Positions 35,644 to 47,318 of a stretch of DNA of 64,000 bases are shown piece after piece. Both the position numbers and the translations under genes were made by a program. Positions within the stretch are counted from its first letter, which is position 1. Each line of letters opens with the position of its first letter. The stretch comes from Hygrocybe punicea (lineage: Eukaryota; Basidiomycota; Agaricomycetes; Agaricales; Hygrophoraceae): assembly GCA_963556145.1 (NCBI GenBank), contig OY744469.1:806001-870000 (forward strand), read 5' to 3'. Under the pieces are notes generated by a model. It searched no databases. It saw only the letters and a list, made by a program, of their open reading frames with translations, and was not told the origin of the DNA.

Positions 35644-38566
35644 GTGGGTTCGTAAACGGGTTCGCTGGGTGCAACGGATTCGTAAGCGGGTGTGTCGGGT
35701 GGATTATGCGGGTGCCGGGTGTGTCGGGAATGAGTTATTTCTTTTATCTTTCTTTTTTTTTTTTTAACTCTGATGTTTTTCTTTCTTTTTCTTTATTTAA
35801 TCTATCTATGTATATAATTCTTATGCCGATGGACGGTGATGGGGTTTTCGTAGGGTCAGGTTCGGTGGGTACGGGAGTGAAATGTGGCGGGTACGGGTCG
35901 TGAAACCGGAACCGGAACCAGATGCTCGAATTGAGCACCGCTGCTCGAATTGAGCCGGAACTGGAAGCGGATGCCGCGGAATCGTAGTTGGGTAATGGGA
36001 ACGCGTCCGGACTCGTAGTCGGGTGTTTGCTTTGACGGAATGCGGTGGTGGCTATGTCGAGAACGGGAACGGGTTAGAGGGCGGATGTTGGGTCTGACGT
36101 CGGGTACATATGGTGACGACGATGAGGCTAGATCACTGACGGGGGCGGCATGGACATGCAGGGCGTTAGGTCTGTGCTTCGGGTGCCATCGACGCGTTTT
36201 GGGGCATTCCGGATGGTAGATCCGACAACGGAGGTGTCTTGACTAGCGAAGAGACTCGTTTTTGGGGCGACGGAGGTGAACACGGAACTGCGCGGGGTCG
36301 ACCGTGGCTACGTAGGGACCGTTCGAGGTGGCAAAAGGTCGAGGGAGTGGGAAACGGGTGGTCGGGTGTGGCGGTATGGGATAGGACGACGTTGGGCGAC
36401 GGAGGCGGATGACTTGAGCGGATACGACGGGACGTGGTGTTGCGTGACGTGGATCGGGGTTGCGTGAGGTCGTTCGAGGGTGCTGGAGTTTGGGGAAGCG
36501 GTAAATGAGTGGTCAATACTGACGGTATGGTGTAGGGCGATGTTGGAGACGGGGCGGATGACGTGGGCGGGTGAGACGACGTGGACTGGGTGATGGATTG
36601 GGGTGATACGGGTGGCGTCTTCGTGATGCTTTCGTGGCGGATAGTTGCGTGGGGATTTGACAATGGTCCGTCGGGTCGTGGAACGGGTTTGGGCGGCCGG
36701 TGGTCACAGTTTCGCGGGCGTAACCCAACGGGGGCTTTGTTTGGGCTCGCGAACGGACTTGAGGAGCGTCGTGGGGTTGGTCGAGGGCGTAGGTGGTCGA
36801 AGGGGAGTGGACGAGGACGGGGATGGCTGGGGGTCGAGAATGGAGGTCGACGGGGGTGACGTGGCCGCTTGCGTGGGACGACGAGGGACGAGAGCGGAGT
36901 CGTTTGGGACAGGTGAGGGCCATCCAGAGGTGCGGGGGCGTGAACGAGAACGTGGGGGTGGTTGTACGCGGCGGTCGTTGGCCTCGGATGGTGGGTATGA
37001 TGTCGAGTGACGTGGCATGTTGTTGATGGCTCGAGGGCGGCGAGGACTACTTGTACGGCGTCACGACGGATGATGTGTGGTCCTGGGATGCGGTACGAGG
37101 CGGTGGGTGGCTCAACGGGGACGTGAGCGGCCGGGGATGTCGAGTACGGGGGGCACGAAGAAGGATGACGTGGTGACGCGTGAGGGGTCGATGACGGCGA
37201 GGATGGCTCGTGAGGGCTCGCGAGTGGTGTCGTGGGGCTGTAGGAAACGGTACGAGGCAACGGGAAGGTCCAACGAGGGCGTAAGCGGCCGGAGACGTCC
37301 TCTTAGCTGGGGCACGAAGCCGGGTGACGTGGCGCGGCGTGGGGCATCGATAATGGCGAGGACGGCCTGTACTGGCTTACGAACGACGGTGTGGGGCTCT
37401 GGGAGGCTGTACGAAGCGGCGGATGGTCCAACGAGGACGTGAGCGGCCGGGGATGTCAAGTACGTGGAGACACGAGGAAGGATGACGTGGTGACGCGTTG
37501 GGCGTTGAGAACGGCTCATGAGGGCTCGCAGCTGGCGTCGTGGGGCCATAGGAAGCGGTGCGAGGCGACGGGGAGGTCCAACGAGGGCGTAAGCGGCCGG
37601 GATGTCGAATAGGCGGGGGCACGAAGCGGGGTGACGTGGGACACTGTGGGAGCGTCGATAACGGCGAAGACGACTCGTGTGGGCTCGCGAAGGGCGCTGT
37701 GGGGACTCGGAGAGCCATACAAGGCTGCGTGGGGGTAGCAACGAGGGCGTGAGCGGCCGGGTATGTCGAATAGGCGGGTGCATGAGCTGGGATGACGTGG
37801 CGACGCGTTGGGGACTCGATAATGGCGGAGACGGCTCGTAAGACCTTGCGAATGGCGTCGTGAGGCTGTAGCACGGTGTTGAGGGCTCGATCGCGGCGGG
37901 GCTGCTCGCACAGACTCATGAAAGGCGCTGACGTGTTTTGCTGGTAACTTCGCGGGCTCAGACGATGGGGGCGTGTCAGGGCTTGTATTCGGTGACAAGT
38001 GCGAGTTCTTAGACGCGAGTGGCTGGGGGTGCACAGGCTAAACCCGTTGGACGGCGCTCCGTCTGTTCCGAGTCGTGTTTGACGCGCGAGTGCTGTTGGG
38101 CGGGTCGTTTGGGCTTTCCGGTCGCGGTTTTTCGACGGTTATCGGTGGGGAGTGGGATTCCGAGCGTGTTGGGGATCTATAAACGAGCGTGGATGGTGGA
38201 TGTGACGAGGTTCGAGTCGTTGAGCGACAAACGAGGGCGTATCGGGTCGTGGCTGTGCAAGGTTCCTAAAGCGGTAAACGGCCGTTGGGTCGGCCGCGCA
38301 AGAGCGGGTTCGAAGTTGTACGTGATACTAGACAATCGTAGTCGTTAAAGAAGAGAAAATATTATGAGAATCAAACCCAAATGATAGTGTGGCAGTTGGC
38401 GATTGGATTGTCGAGGCATCGGATGTCGGATGTAAAGAGGTCGGGTAACGGGAGTCGGATGTGTAGAGTGCTGCGGCAAGGGTTATTTCGAAATGACGAA
38501 AGGAAAGTGTAGGGTTATGGAATGAATGAATGATGACACTGAATTATCCTCGCGGTGGGCTCCAGA
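35644..38566. other. GC-rich interior of the LTR element, no gene
   Basis: Long Pro/Ser/Arg-rich frames on the minus strand come from base composition and the 158-bp repeat. I see no retroviral domain. Confidence 0.6.
37100..37830 (+). repeat. Minisatellite with about 158-bp period, five copies
   Basis: The anchor 'gagcggccgg' or 'aagcggccgg' occurs near 37125, 37283, 37441, 37591 and 37751. Each is preceded by 'ccaacgagg(g/a)cgt' and followed by 'gatgacgtgg'. Confidence 0.85.
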
Positions 38567-39452
38567 TGTAGATGCGGGTTCTTGGTGGCTTCGGAACTAT
38601 ATAAAGAAATATGATCCTAACCAAGGGGTAGTCAGCGTAGAAGTGACTGTGGATAAGTCAGTGTCGGGAATAGTAGTAAAAGTAAAGGAATGTAAGTAAA
38701 AATAAAGCCGCTGCGTAAAACTGGACTAATAACAACGAAGCCGGCGATGAACGGAGTGAAAACGGACAAATAATAAAGAACCCGACGATGTCGGGTACGG
38801 CGGGTCGGGTCGGGTCGGGTCGGAAACGATGAACGAATATACGGAAACAACGATAAAGACGACGAAGTGAACTATAAAAAGCTAAGGATCTACGTGGACG
38901 AGCATTTGAAGGGATTAAAAGGTGATTCTGACTAAAAAGGAATGGGGACTAAGGGTATGTTATTTTGTACGGTCGTCGGGGACCGTTTTTATAGTACATG
39001 AGTGTGTAGCTACTTTCGGACATGTCTACTTCGGCCGATAGAAACTACAAACAAACACTGGAATGGGGAAGTGGAAAGGGGGGTTGCAAAGCAACGAAGA
39101 CAGGAAAGTGGAGGGGAAAACGAATATCCATGAAAAAAATTGGAAAAGTCCTACATATCTCCGAAAGGACGGGGGGATGCATAAATAAGGTAAATCCGAA
39201 GTCGGGGATTGAGTCCGAAGAGATCCATCTCCTGGAATTGGAACTCCGAGGCGTTTGAGGCTGACGGATTTAGCCCAAAAGCGGCCGTCACAAAGCGGCA
39301 TGTGTCGGGTTACGTCGGTCACGTCGGGTCACGTCACATCACGTCATGTCGGGTTACGTTGGGTTCGAATGCAAGTCAAATGGCGGCATCGGGTTGGTCC
39401 GGATTCGTGATATATTGATGATACGGACTCAGAGGGACGTCGACCCTCTACA
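38567..39452 (+). repeat. Right 886-bp LTR
   Basis: Same length as the left LTR, exactly 5,900 bp downstream of it. Joined directly to hAT B sequence (tcggttcagcc). Confidence 0.9.
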
Positions 39453-39558
39453 TCGGTTCAGCCAAATGCCGAACCAGAACCGGAACCATGTCGAACGGTT
39501 TCAACGCGTTCGGTCTGCGTTCGAACACGGTTTGAACCGTGAACCAACCTCCAAATCT

Positions 39559-39610
39559 CCTCGTGAAGACCAGGTGCACATCAATTGATGTGGCGCTGGG
39601 TTTCACGAGG
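39559..39610. repeat. 52-bp dyad module
   Basis: cctcgtgaa, 10 bp, acatcaattgatgt (perfect palindrome), 10 bp, ttcacgagg. Both symmetric parts are perfect. Confidence 0.9.
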
Positions 39611-39926
39611 GAAGCAGGAGGTGGGATGGCAGGTGGGGTGGTTGTAGCTTCAGGCTGGGGCATCTTCGGGCCCGGTATGGTGCATTGGCGGGCGGATGGA
39701 GGCGGGATGGTCGAAGGCGTGGACCGTGCCTGTCTGCGGTGGTGGGGAAAATTTGACAGCAAACGAAAAAAGACTTACCTGGCGACCGGGGGTGGGTGCA
39801 CCACTCTCCTGGCCAGTTCTCTCACTTTCCGCAGCCAGTTCTCTCGCTTTCCGCATTTTTGTTGTGCATGGTTGTTGCCATTGTTGGCCCTTTCTGTGTC
39901 CTTCTTCATCGTTGCCATGCCGAATT

Positions 39927-39979
39927 CCTCACAAACGACGTCTGCGCGTCTGTTGACGCGTCAGCCCAGGTTTGCGAGG
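39927..39979. repeat. 53-bp dyad module, degenerate core
   Basis: cctcacaaa, 10 bp, gcgtctgttgacgc, 11 bp, tttgcgagg. Inside hAT B; mirrored in hAT D at 45053. Confidence 0.75.
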
Positions 39980-40129
39980 TGTGTGGTTAGCAAGTTGTTG
40001 ACGGGTTAAAGCTAGCGTACGTACCTGGGCTGGTAGGTGGGCGCACCACCCTCCCAGCCTTCAACTTCCCTGTCGTTGTCATTGTCATCATTGTCGTGTT
40101 GGTGGTGTTGTAGGCGGCAGTGGTCGCGA

Positions 40130-40420
40130 TCATCCGTGTTTGAGGCGGCACGTTGCTGCTGCCGCCGGTGTTGCTCTGCTACTGCTGCCAGCGTTGCTGT
40201 TGCTGCTGCTGCTGCTGCTGTTGTGGTTGCGGTTGCGGTTGCTGCTGCTGCTGCTGCTGTTGCAGTTGCGGTTGCGGTTGCTGCTGCTGCGGTTTCGGTT
40301 GCTGTCGCTGGGGATCATTTGGCCGTCGTCGTCGTCGTCGCTGTTGTCATCATTGGGGTGGTGGCATTGGTGGTGTTGCCACTGCCGTTGTCGCTGCTGC
40401 TGCTGCTGCCATCGATTCAC
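40130..40420 (+). repeat. Trinucleotide-rich tract (gctgct, gccgtt)
   Basis: Interior of hAT B. Several frames give poly-Ala, poly-Leu or poly-Cys. Not a gene. Confidence 0.9.
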
Positions 40421-41037
40421 TCCGACTCACGTTGGAATGCGAGGGAGGTTGTTGGGTGAAGTTGACTGTGGGCACCTTATTTATGTGGTCAAGGTGGGCC
40501 CCGTGGCGCTGTTCTATGTAAAAAAATGTCAGTAAAATATGAAATAAAGTCATTACTCACCGTGGTTGTTGAGTAACGTTAGTGTTGAGTCGAACTTGAA
40601 GTTGCGCATGAGTATGTTTAAGGTCACATGACCTAAGTTCACGCGACTGCATAGAAAAAAATGTGAAAAATTAAGTATCTAAATGAGTATCTACATAGGT
40701 AACTATACATTACGGTTCACGGTTTGAACCGTGTTTGAACACGGTTTGAACCACATGTCAGTGCCAGAACCGCAAACCTAACCAGCGGTTTGGTTCAGCG
40801 AAATGGCTGAACCAGAACCGAACTTCCGGTTCGGTTCGCGGTTCAAACCAGGTTCAGTTCGGTTCCAAACCGAACTTTGGCATCACTAGCATCGACAAAG
40901 AAACCTCTTGGATTCTGGCTTCCGAACTCAGACACGCCTCCAACATTGTTTTGGACTTTCACTCTGCATACCCTTCTAAACCTGGCCTGTTTTATTAACT
41001 TCTACTCTATTTACAATTTGCTTTTTGTGAAGTTAAC

Positions 41038-41865
41038 TTAGGCTGGTTTGCCCCCCTCTCCCAAGTACTCTCCCTCCTCCCATTCCATTTCCACCTTTTC
41101 CAGCTCAAAGTCCTCGGACTCTGGACTGAACTCCTGGAGTTCATAGGAGTTGTCCCTGAGGAACTCCACATTCCTCAAGTGGTCTGCCCACTGGGCAGCT
41201 TCCCTGCAGATGTCATCCACGGTGTCCCAAGCCCCCTCACAGGCTTCTGTGACCCGCTCCAACATCGCCGTGTTCTCCTTTGTCACCCAGAGCAACTTGA
41301 GGAGAAGTTCCTCCACCCGCGTCGAAGACTTGGAGCCTTTTTTCGCCACCGGCTCCACTCCACAGTATTCTAATCCGGATTCCTCTTTTTCCTCCTTCCT
41401 TTTCTTCTTCCTCACCACACCGTCTTCTCCTTCTACCTTGCACCACACCTTCCTCTTCTGACATGCCATGCAACTCCTTGTCTTGCTGGTCTCTGGCTAC
41501 ATGCAGTTCTCCCAGCGCTCCACACACATTTTGCACTGGACGGCCCTGTGTCTTTGTCACCTCTAGGTCTGCTTGGGTGCAACTATTTTGCTTACCTGTC
41601 TCTTTTTCTCTTCCCCTTCTCCATGCTCATAGGCCCTGGGCCAGCTCTGGAAGCCCCTGCTGTGGCCTTACTTCTTTTCTCTTCCTCCACTTTTTTCCTC
41701 TTCTCCTCCTCTGCCTTCTCCTCCTCCCACTTTCTCCTTGCTTCCACTTCCACCTTCCTTTGCCTTTCCTCCTCCACCAACTGCTTCCGCTCTTCCTCCA
41801 CTTTCCTCTGCTCCTCCTCCTCTTCCTTCACCCTCAGTTCAGTGAATTCCTGTTCCATTTTATTA
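41038..41865 (-). pseudogene. Antisense zinc-cluster/coiled-coil ORF of the gypsy element, main part
   Basis: Lies tail-to-tail with gypsy pol, 40 bp from its stop. Reading leftwards: a highly charged coiled coil (MEQEFTELRVKEEEEEQ..., EEERQRKVEVEARRKWEEE), a short GT-AG intron near 41561-41593, then a Cys cluster (KCVERWENC, SCMACQKRKVWC). A second helical part (LLLKLLWVTKENTAMLERV) and an acidic tail end at 41038. TAG at 41497-41499 stands where Gln is expected. The first codons are at 62443-62476, beyond the 20.6-kb insert. With the insert and one TA removed, ...ELAARINKMEQEF... is continuous. The Cys pattern suggests nucleic-acid binding; the function is unknown. Confidence 0.7.
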
Positions 41866-42003
41866 CAGCCATTTTCAGCAAGTATTGGAATCACGATTTT
41901 TGAATGGTGGCTGTGTCTCTCTAAATAAGTAAGCTGCCAAGAACCAGAACACACATTTGTAGTCCGATAGTACACAGTAAACTTAGTTTATTTTCCGCTG
42001 TAG

Positions 42004-42189
42004 GTGTCACCGACTATGGAAGAAGAGGATGCAGCATCAAATGCAACCTCTGAAGCAGATGAAAATCTGCCAGCACAACAGCCTCCTCAAAAGTTCTCAC
42101 TCCAACTTGTCTACTATATACCGACTAAGGGAAATGGGGAAACAAGGGGGCAAAGAAGGAGATTCAAGGCAAGGATCTTCACTTTGCGT
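42004..42189 (+). pseudogene. Gene G1, 5' part
   Basis: Frame MEEEDAASNATSEADENLPA... then KFSLQLVYYIPTKGNGETRG. After a one-base slip in the G run near 42150 it continues AKKEIQGKDLHFA, and across the 17.6-kb hAT A as CTGMNYLDFLKALLKRYEES at 59771. The join needs one copy of the 8-bp duplication. The family is one I recall from mushroom genomes without known function. Confidence 0.65.
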
Positions 42190-43142
42190 TAGTGCTGCCA
42201 AAGTTCGGTTCAGAACCGATCCGAACCCGGTTCAAACTCCGAACCGAACCAGAAGTTCGGTTCAGTCCAGCACCTTGGGCTGAACTGAACCCCGGGTCCG
42301 GTTCAGGGTTCAGGCAACCCCCGGGTTGTCTAAACGGTTCACAAGCAGTTCAGAACCGCTGAACCGATGTCCACAGGTATGTGTTTTTCCCTCCAAACGA
42401 AAGTTGTGCTCACATGCCAATTCGGCAAATTTCCGTTTTAGGCACTGAACTTTATTCTCAGCCACCGACAACCACCATGAAAAGCCTCGAACACAACCAT
42501 TCGAGGCAAATAGGTAAGTTTGTACTTTTATAATCATTTCTTTTTGAGTCACTAATCCATTTGTAGGTACTTCTACCAGCCACCGCCAAGTCAGCAGCTA
42601 CCACAACAATGATGACGACGATGACGCGCAATGCAAGCACCAGCAACATCAGAGGTGACACTCAGTAAAAACGAGAAGTCAGGTCCTAGTCAGGTAACAG
42701 TAGTGGAATAGTCACGAAAACGTAGAACATGAATAAAATGTGACGAATGCAGCTTTTTTTGAATATACTTTGACTTAATTTAGTCTCAGAAACGTCACAC
42801 CATTGTCTGCATTGCAAAAATTCATGACTGTGGTGTCAGTCTGAGGTATCTGCGAATTCACTCCATAGTCACTCAAAATTGACGCATTTCGACTTGAGGG
42901 AGTAATTTGGTCACCCAGATGTCACAATGAATTCCATTTCACGTCGCGAAAAATTTACAACCAGTCGTGACTCAGTCACATATTATTCACCAAAAAAGTC
43001 CCAAAAAATTCACTGCAAACCACCCACTGAACCAGCCTTCCTGCCCTTCCGTGTGCGCTACAGGAAAGTATATATGAGAAAACTAGAAAGAAATAAGGAA
43101 AAGTCACACCTTCAACAAGATGGAATTGATGTTGGTTGCTGA

Positions 43143-44243
43143 CGGATGGTGAACGCTTGGGGCATCGACGACACATCGGATCAAATCTTAAGTCAACCGG
43201 TGAGTCAGAAAACTTGTGATAATGGCAATATGATACATGACTTACTTTCTTTTGTGAGTTGTTGTCCGGTGGGAATCGGAATGCCATGTGTCTGGAGCCA
43301 GTCCTTGAGTTCTTCCTTCGTAAGTGGCTAAATTCACAAATGTAAACAGAATGCTGGAAAAGATAATATATTGGCACACCTGAAGCTGTTTCCGTTGGCA
43401 CCCCTCAGCAGTCAAGGAGGGTGGTGGAGTGGACGCTTGTAGAGTGGCCATTGAAGCCGCATCTTGCAGTGATAGAGGAGGGGGTTCAGTTGTGGTGCCA
43501 GAGGGAAGGGTGGTCGCAGTTCGAGCCTAGAAAATATCTGATTAGCTTTTATTTGTGGAATAAAATAGAAACTTACATCGTTTTCCATGACGACCGCCTT
43601 CGCTGTCAAGAGCGCTTCAACCATTTCTTTCAGGTATACATCGGCGAGATACGAGGTTGCCAAAATGTTACGTTCTGAACACATGAACCTAGCAACCTTA
43701 CATGTTTTGAGGGTGGCTGCAATGAGCTTACAGGCAGCCGTTGACCCTATTTGATCCCAGCTCCGCAATACCATTGAGATGCGCATTCCGCCAGACGTGA
43801 ATTGACGGTGGCCCCAGCTTACGTTGATGTTGTCTTCGTTGAACTCCGGGTTGTTCGGATCAGCATTTTCGATTTGATGCAAGAATGCGAGGACTTGTTG
43901 AGACGGTTGGATTGCATCATGTGGTGTGATAGCATCAAGAAACTTGAGGGCATTTGAACGAACGGCGTCATATCCCGTGGTGATCGTGGCTAGATGATGA
44001 ATAAGACGGCGTCGCTAGATATCAGGAAGACGTGGCATACCTCTTAAATTTTCAACTAGACAAGTTGGTTATTTATGAATTAGCAGAGATGGGCTTAGTA
44101 CTCACCAGAAGGGCTGACGTCAATGAATGAGACATCAAGGCATTTGAGAGCATTCTCAGAGTGACCTGGCCACACTGCAGGGAGGGTGGCCAGGTTGGCT
44201 GAGGGCACCGGTCGGCTTCCGGAAGGTGTTGGGACCATCAGTG
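43143..44243 (-). pseudogene. Gene G2 of element E, 3' part
   Basis: Minus-strand exons read SLMVPTPSGSRPVPSANLA, ALKCLDVSFIDVSPSGEY, ADPNNPEFNEDNINVSWGH, RQFTSGGMRISMVLRSWDQI, ACKLIAATLKTCKVARFMCS and SYLADVYLKEMVEALLTAK. After a Pro/Ser linker comes LTKEELKDWLQTHGIPIP, which looks like a SAP- or HeH-type helix-extended-loop motif that binds DNA. Several short introns are implied. The gene is cut by hAT D at 44244-45670; CATCAGTG is duplicated and the frame closes after its removal. No enzyme domain recognised. Confidence 0.6.
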
Positions 44244-44679
44244 TAGTGATGCCGAAGTTCGGTTCGGAACCGATCCGAACCCGGTTTGAACCGCGAACTG
44301 AACCGCTGGTTAAGTTTGTGGTTCTGGCACTGACATGCGGTTCAAACCGCGTTCAAACTCGGTTCAAACTGCGAACCGTAATGTATAGTTACCTACGTAG
44401 ATACTCATTTACTTAATTTTTCACATTTTTTTCTATGCAGTCGCGTGAACTTAGGTCATGTGACCTTAAACATACTCATGCGCAACTTCAAGTTCGACTC
44501 AACACTAACGTTACTCAACAACCACGGTGAGTAATGACTTTATTTCATATTTTACTGACATTTTTTTACATAGAACAGCCCCACAGGCCCACCTTGACCA
44601 CATAAATAAGGCGCCCGCGGTCGACTTCACCCAACAACCTCCCTCGCGTTCCAATGTGAGTTGGAGTGAATCGATGGCA

Positions 44680-44960
44680 GCAGCGGCAGCAGCAGCAACG
44701 GCAGTGGCAACACCACCAATGCCACCACCCCAACGACAACGACAGCGACGACAACGACGACGGCCAAATGATCCCCAGCGACAGCAACCGCAACAGCAAC
44801 CGCAACAGCAGCAGCAGCAGCAGCAACAGCAACGCCGGCAGCAGCAGCAGAGCAACACCGGCGGCAGCAGCAACCTGCCGCCTCAAACGCGGATGATCGC
44901 GACCACTGCCGCCTACAACACCAACACCAACACGACGACGACGACGACGACGACAATGAC
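44680..44960 (+). repeat. Trinucleotide-rich tract (cag/caa/acg)
   Basis: Gln/Asn/Thr-type codon runs inside hAT D, mirror image of 40130-40420. Not a gene. Confidence 0.9.
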
Positions 44961-45052
44961 AGGGAAGTTGAAGGCTGGGAGGGTGGTGCGCCCACCTACC
45001 AGCCCAGGTACGTACGCTAGCTTTAACCCGTCAACAACTTGCTAACCACACA

Positions 45053-45105
45053 CCTCGCAAACCTGGGCTGACGCATCAACAGACGCGCAGACATCGTTTG
45101 TGAGG
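45053..45105. repeat. 53-bp dyad module, degenerate core
   Basis: Mirror copy of 39927-39979 in hAT D: cctcgcaaa ... gcatcaacagacgc ... tttgtgagg. Confidence 0.75.
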
Positions 45106-45442
45106 AATTCGGCATGGCAACGATGAAGAAGGACGCGGAAAGGGCCAACAACGGCAACAACCACGCACAAAAAAAATGCGGAAAGCGAGAGAACTGGCCG
45201 CGGAAAGCGAGAGAACTGGCTGTGGAAAGCGAGAGAACTGGCCGGGAGAGTGGTGCACCCACCCCGGTCGCCAGGTAAGTCTTTTTTCGTTTGCTGTCAA
45301 ATTTTCCCCACCACCGCAGACAGGCACGGTCCACGCCTTCGACCATCCCGCCTCCATCCGCCCGCCAATGCACCGTACCGGGCCCGAAGATGCCCCAGCC
45401 TGAAGCTACAACCACCCCACCTGCCATCCCACCTCCTGCTTC

Positions 45443-45494
45443 CCTCGTGAAACCCAGTGCCACATCAATTGATGTCCGCCTGGTCTTTACGAGG
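45443..45494. repeat. 52-bp dyad module
   Basis: cctcgtgaa, 10 bp, acatcaattgatgt, 10 bp, tttacgagg. Lies 176 bp from the right end of hAT D. Confidence 0.9.
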
Positions 45495-45670
45495 AGATTT
45501 GGAGGTTGGTTCGCAGTTCGAACCGCATTCGAACGCAGACCGAACGCGTTGAAACCGTTCGACAGGGTTCCGGTTCCGGTTCGGCATTTGGCTGAACCGA
45601 ACCAACGGTTTCGGTTCCGGTTTTCCAAAAAAGTTGAAAAACCGGACCAAACCAAACTTTGGCAACACTA

Positions 45671-47150
45671 CATCAGTGATGATGTTGTGAGTGTTGCCGA
45701 AGATGTTGGGGATGCCGCCCATGACATTGGGGGTGTTGCTGATGATGTGGATGGGTCAGGTGTCAGAGGCGTTGCAGTGAGTGTTAGCGGCTCATTTGTG
45801 AAAGATGATTCGCTTGGACAGACAGCGGCTTGTGTGGATGAATTCGCAGTTTGTGTCGTGTTGGTTGACATGAATGCCGGGAATGTTGGGAAGCTCATAG
45901 AAGATGTTGATAGAAGAGGGAGGGATGATACCATAGTATTTGCACTTGTAGACGGAGCTGATGCTGAACGTACAGTAAAACTGTGTTTCAGTCACTCTAT
46001 AAAAAAGAAAAAATGCACCGATGAGAGATTTTTTTCCCTTGAGTCCGCCGTGCGTTCGTGGACGTTTGGGACTGGGCGCTCCAGACAGTTGAGAAAACAA
46101 CAGGCACTTCTGAGACTCTGTCTGGATGTCAGTGGAATCGATTTCATTATCAGAGACAGTAGAATTTCCAGTGGACTTGCGAGTGAGTTTTGGAGCGAGC
46201 ATCGCCTCGGCTTTCCAATGACCAGCACACAGCTGCAGTAGCAGCTGCATGGTCTCAAGGTCGTGAATGGCGGAGGCTAGGTCTTTTGGATACCATGTCT
46301 GGAAGAATTTTTTATTCTTCATTTGTGCCCTCGCTGACGCTCCTGGGGGGTCAGGAAGGGAAATGAGTCTGTTGGCAACTGTGCAGGCACTATCTGAGAT
46401 GGCGCCATATATTCCCTTGTCAATTAATGTGCCGTTTGGGTGCCGTATGACTTTCTCCATCAGAAACTGGGACATGTTGGTAGGCGACATTTTGACATCA
46501 GGGTCATTTTTAGCGTCCTTGCGGGTCCATAATACAGATTGAGGAAGGTTGGGTGGTCGGTTTGCTGGGCGAAGGGGTCCATCTTGAGAAGAATCGGCAC
46601 TAACATTGCGGGAAACTGAGTCGTTTGGGCCAATTGACTGAGAACTGCAAGAGATTAGAAAGAGCGCAAAGAAATAGAACAGCTTACTTACTGTGAGAAC
46701 CATGGTCGGCTTGCAATTTGCTCGCTGATGGAAATTACCTGAGAACGCAGAAAACCTAGCTCAGCTCGAATCTCGGAGCGATCCTTGACAAGAATTTGAA
46801 GCGATTCAAGCATTATTGCTCACTCTTGTCCATTCCGGTCAGGCTGATTCTGGAATGGCAAATGGTTGTTCAGGAAGCTGTTAAAGGCATTGCTTTGTGT
46901 TTGGAGAGCGGTTGCTTGAGGCGTTGGTATAGGCAATGGTGGAGGGGGAGGAATGGTGCCTAAAAAGAAAAAGAAATTGAATAAAAATAGTAGAATTATG
47001 TTGACATACCTTCATTCATGAAAATAGAGTGATTGTAAGGATTGAACTCACCAGACATTGGAGTTGGTTGAAAGCGATGCAAATCAGGATGAATTGCCGA
47101 AAGTGGCCGATACCTTGCATTGCCAAATTTAGAATGTTTCTTCACACAAG
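45671..47150 (-). pseudogene. Gene G2 of element E, 5' part
   Basis: Minus-strand frames include KHSKFGNARYRPLSAIHPDL (near 47140), HRFQPTPMSGEF, SEIRAELGFLRSQVISISEQ, SVLWTRKDAKNDPDVKMSP, FFQTWYPKDLASAIHDLETM, QLLLQLCAGHWKAEAMLAPK and, at the left, a Thr/Ser/Pro-rich linker running into hAT D. Introns of about 50 bp are implied near 46690 and 47010, and further breaks exist near 46800 (in-frame TGA). The gene's 5' end is lost at the Plavaka/Tnp2 element beginning near 47151. Family unknown; similar proteins are, from memory, frequent in mushroom genomes. Confidence 0.55.
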
Positions 47151-47318
47151 CACTGGCAGTGGCTGCAGAATATCTGAACTACTTTTGATTCACTCTAAGT
47201 CATAATATCTCTGTATACTCCTTGGATATATCTCATGACTCATTTACCAAGTCATTTTTTGCTTGCTTAGTCATTTCTCATGGTGAGTCATTCTGACTCA
47301 CTCTGCTTTGTAAAAGCT

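Larger units (their letters stand above)
32667..39452 (+). mobile_element. 6.8-kb non-autonomous LTR element (LARD-like) nested in hAT B
   Basis: Two LTRs of 886 bp (32667-33552 and 38567-39452) begin TGTAGA and end TCTACA. The target duplication is TCGG, proven by the uninterrupted site in element D, whose complement reads ggttcggttcagcc. About nine LTR differences are seen by eye, so insertion is fairly recent. The 5-kb interior has no gag, protease, RT or integrase. It holds tandem repeats, a solo LTR in reverse and GC-rich DNA. Confidence 0.9.
32593..40888. mobile_element. hAT element B (about 1.5 kb) enlarged by an LTR element
   Basis: The ends TAGTGTTGCCGAAGTTCGGT and CCGAACTTTGGCATCACTA are inverted repeats. 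The flanks gcaccgac and gcatcgac match at 7 of 8. Without the LTR insert it is about 1.5 kb and matches element D (44244-45670) in reverse orientation over its whole length. It encodes no transposase. The interior is trinucleotide-rich and carries two dyad modules. Confidence 0.9.
31350..40998 (+). pseudogene. Ty3/gypsy pol 3' remnant with chromodomain, interrupted twice
   Basis: Integrase C-terminal half: FAYNNTLNATTGVSPFFTNK, GYHPNLSV, KKLSKKNLGPFKII and RRLPETLCSVHPVYHVSQFE. After removal of the two hAT inserts (31858-32501 and 32593-40888, with one copy of each 8-bp duplication) the frame runs straight into a chromodomain. That reads EISEILDSKID, LLYLVRWEGFEGTD, KETSWILASEL, then the DFHSAYPSKPG tail and TAA at 40996-40998. 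This ending is usual for fungal chromoviruses, which target chromatin through it. Two stops, TGA at 31530 and TAG at 31620, show the copy is dead. Protease, reverse transcriptase and RNase H are absent. Confidence 0.85.
44244..45670. mobile_element. hAT element D, 1,427 bp, uninterrupted copy
   Basis: CATCAGTG is perfectly duplicated (44236-44243 and 45671-45678). The ends TAGTGATGCCGAAGTTCGG and CCAAACTTTGGCAACACTA are inverted. It is the reverse-oriented sister of element B and shows B's state before its LTR insertion. It carries dyad modules at 45053 and 45443. Confidence 0.95.

Noticed and set aside
36166..37783. Pro/Ser/Arg-rich minus-strand frames of up to 364 codons
   Set aside because: GC-rich DNA with a 158-bp tandem repeat. 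The frames repeat the same peptide and contain no retroviral motif.
40037..40553. Several long overlapping frames on both strands
   Set aside because: Trinucleotide-rich interior of hAT B. Every frame is open because of the repeat, and the mirror copy in hAT D behaves the same.
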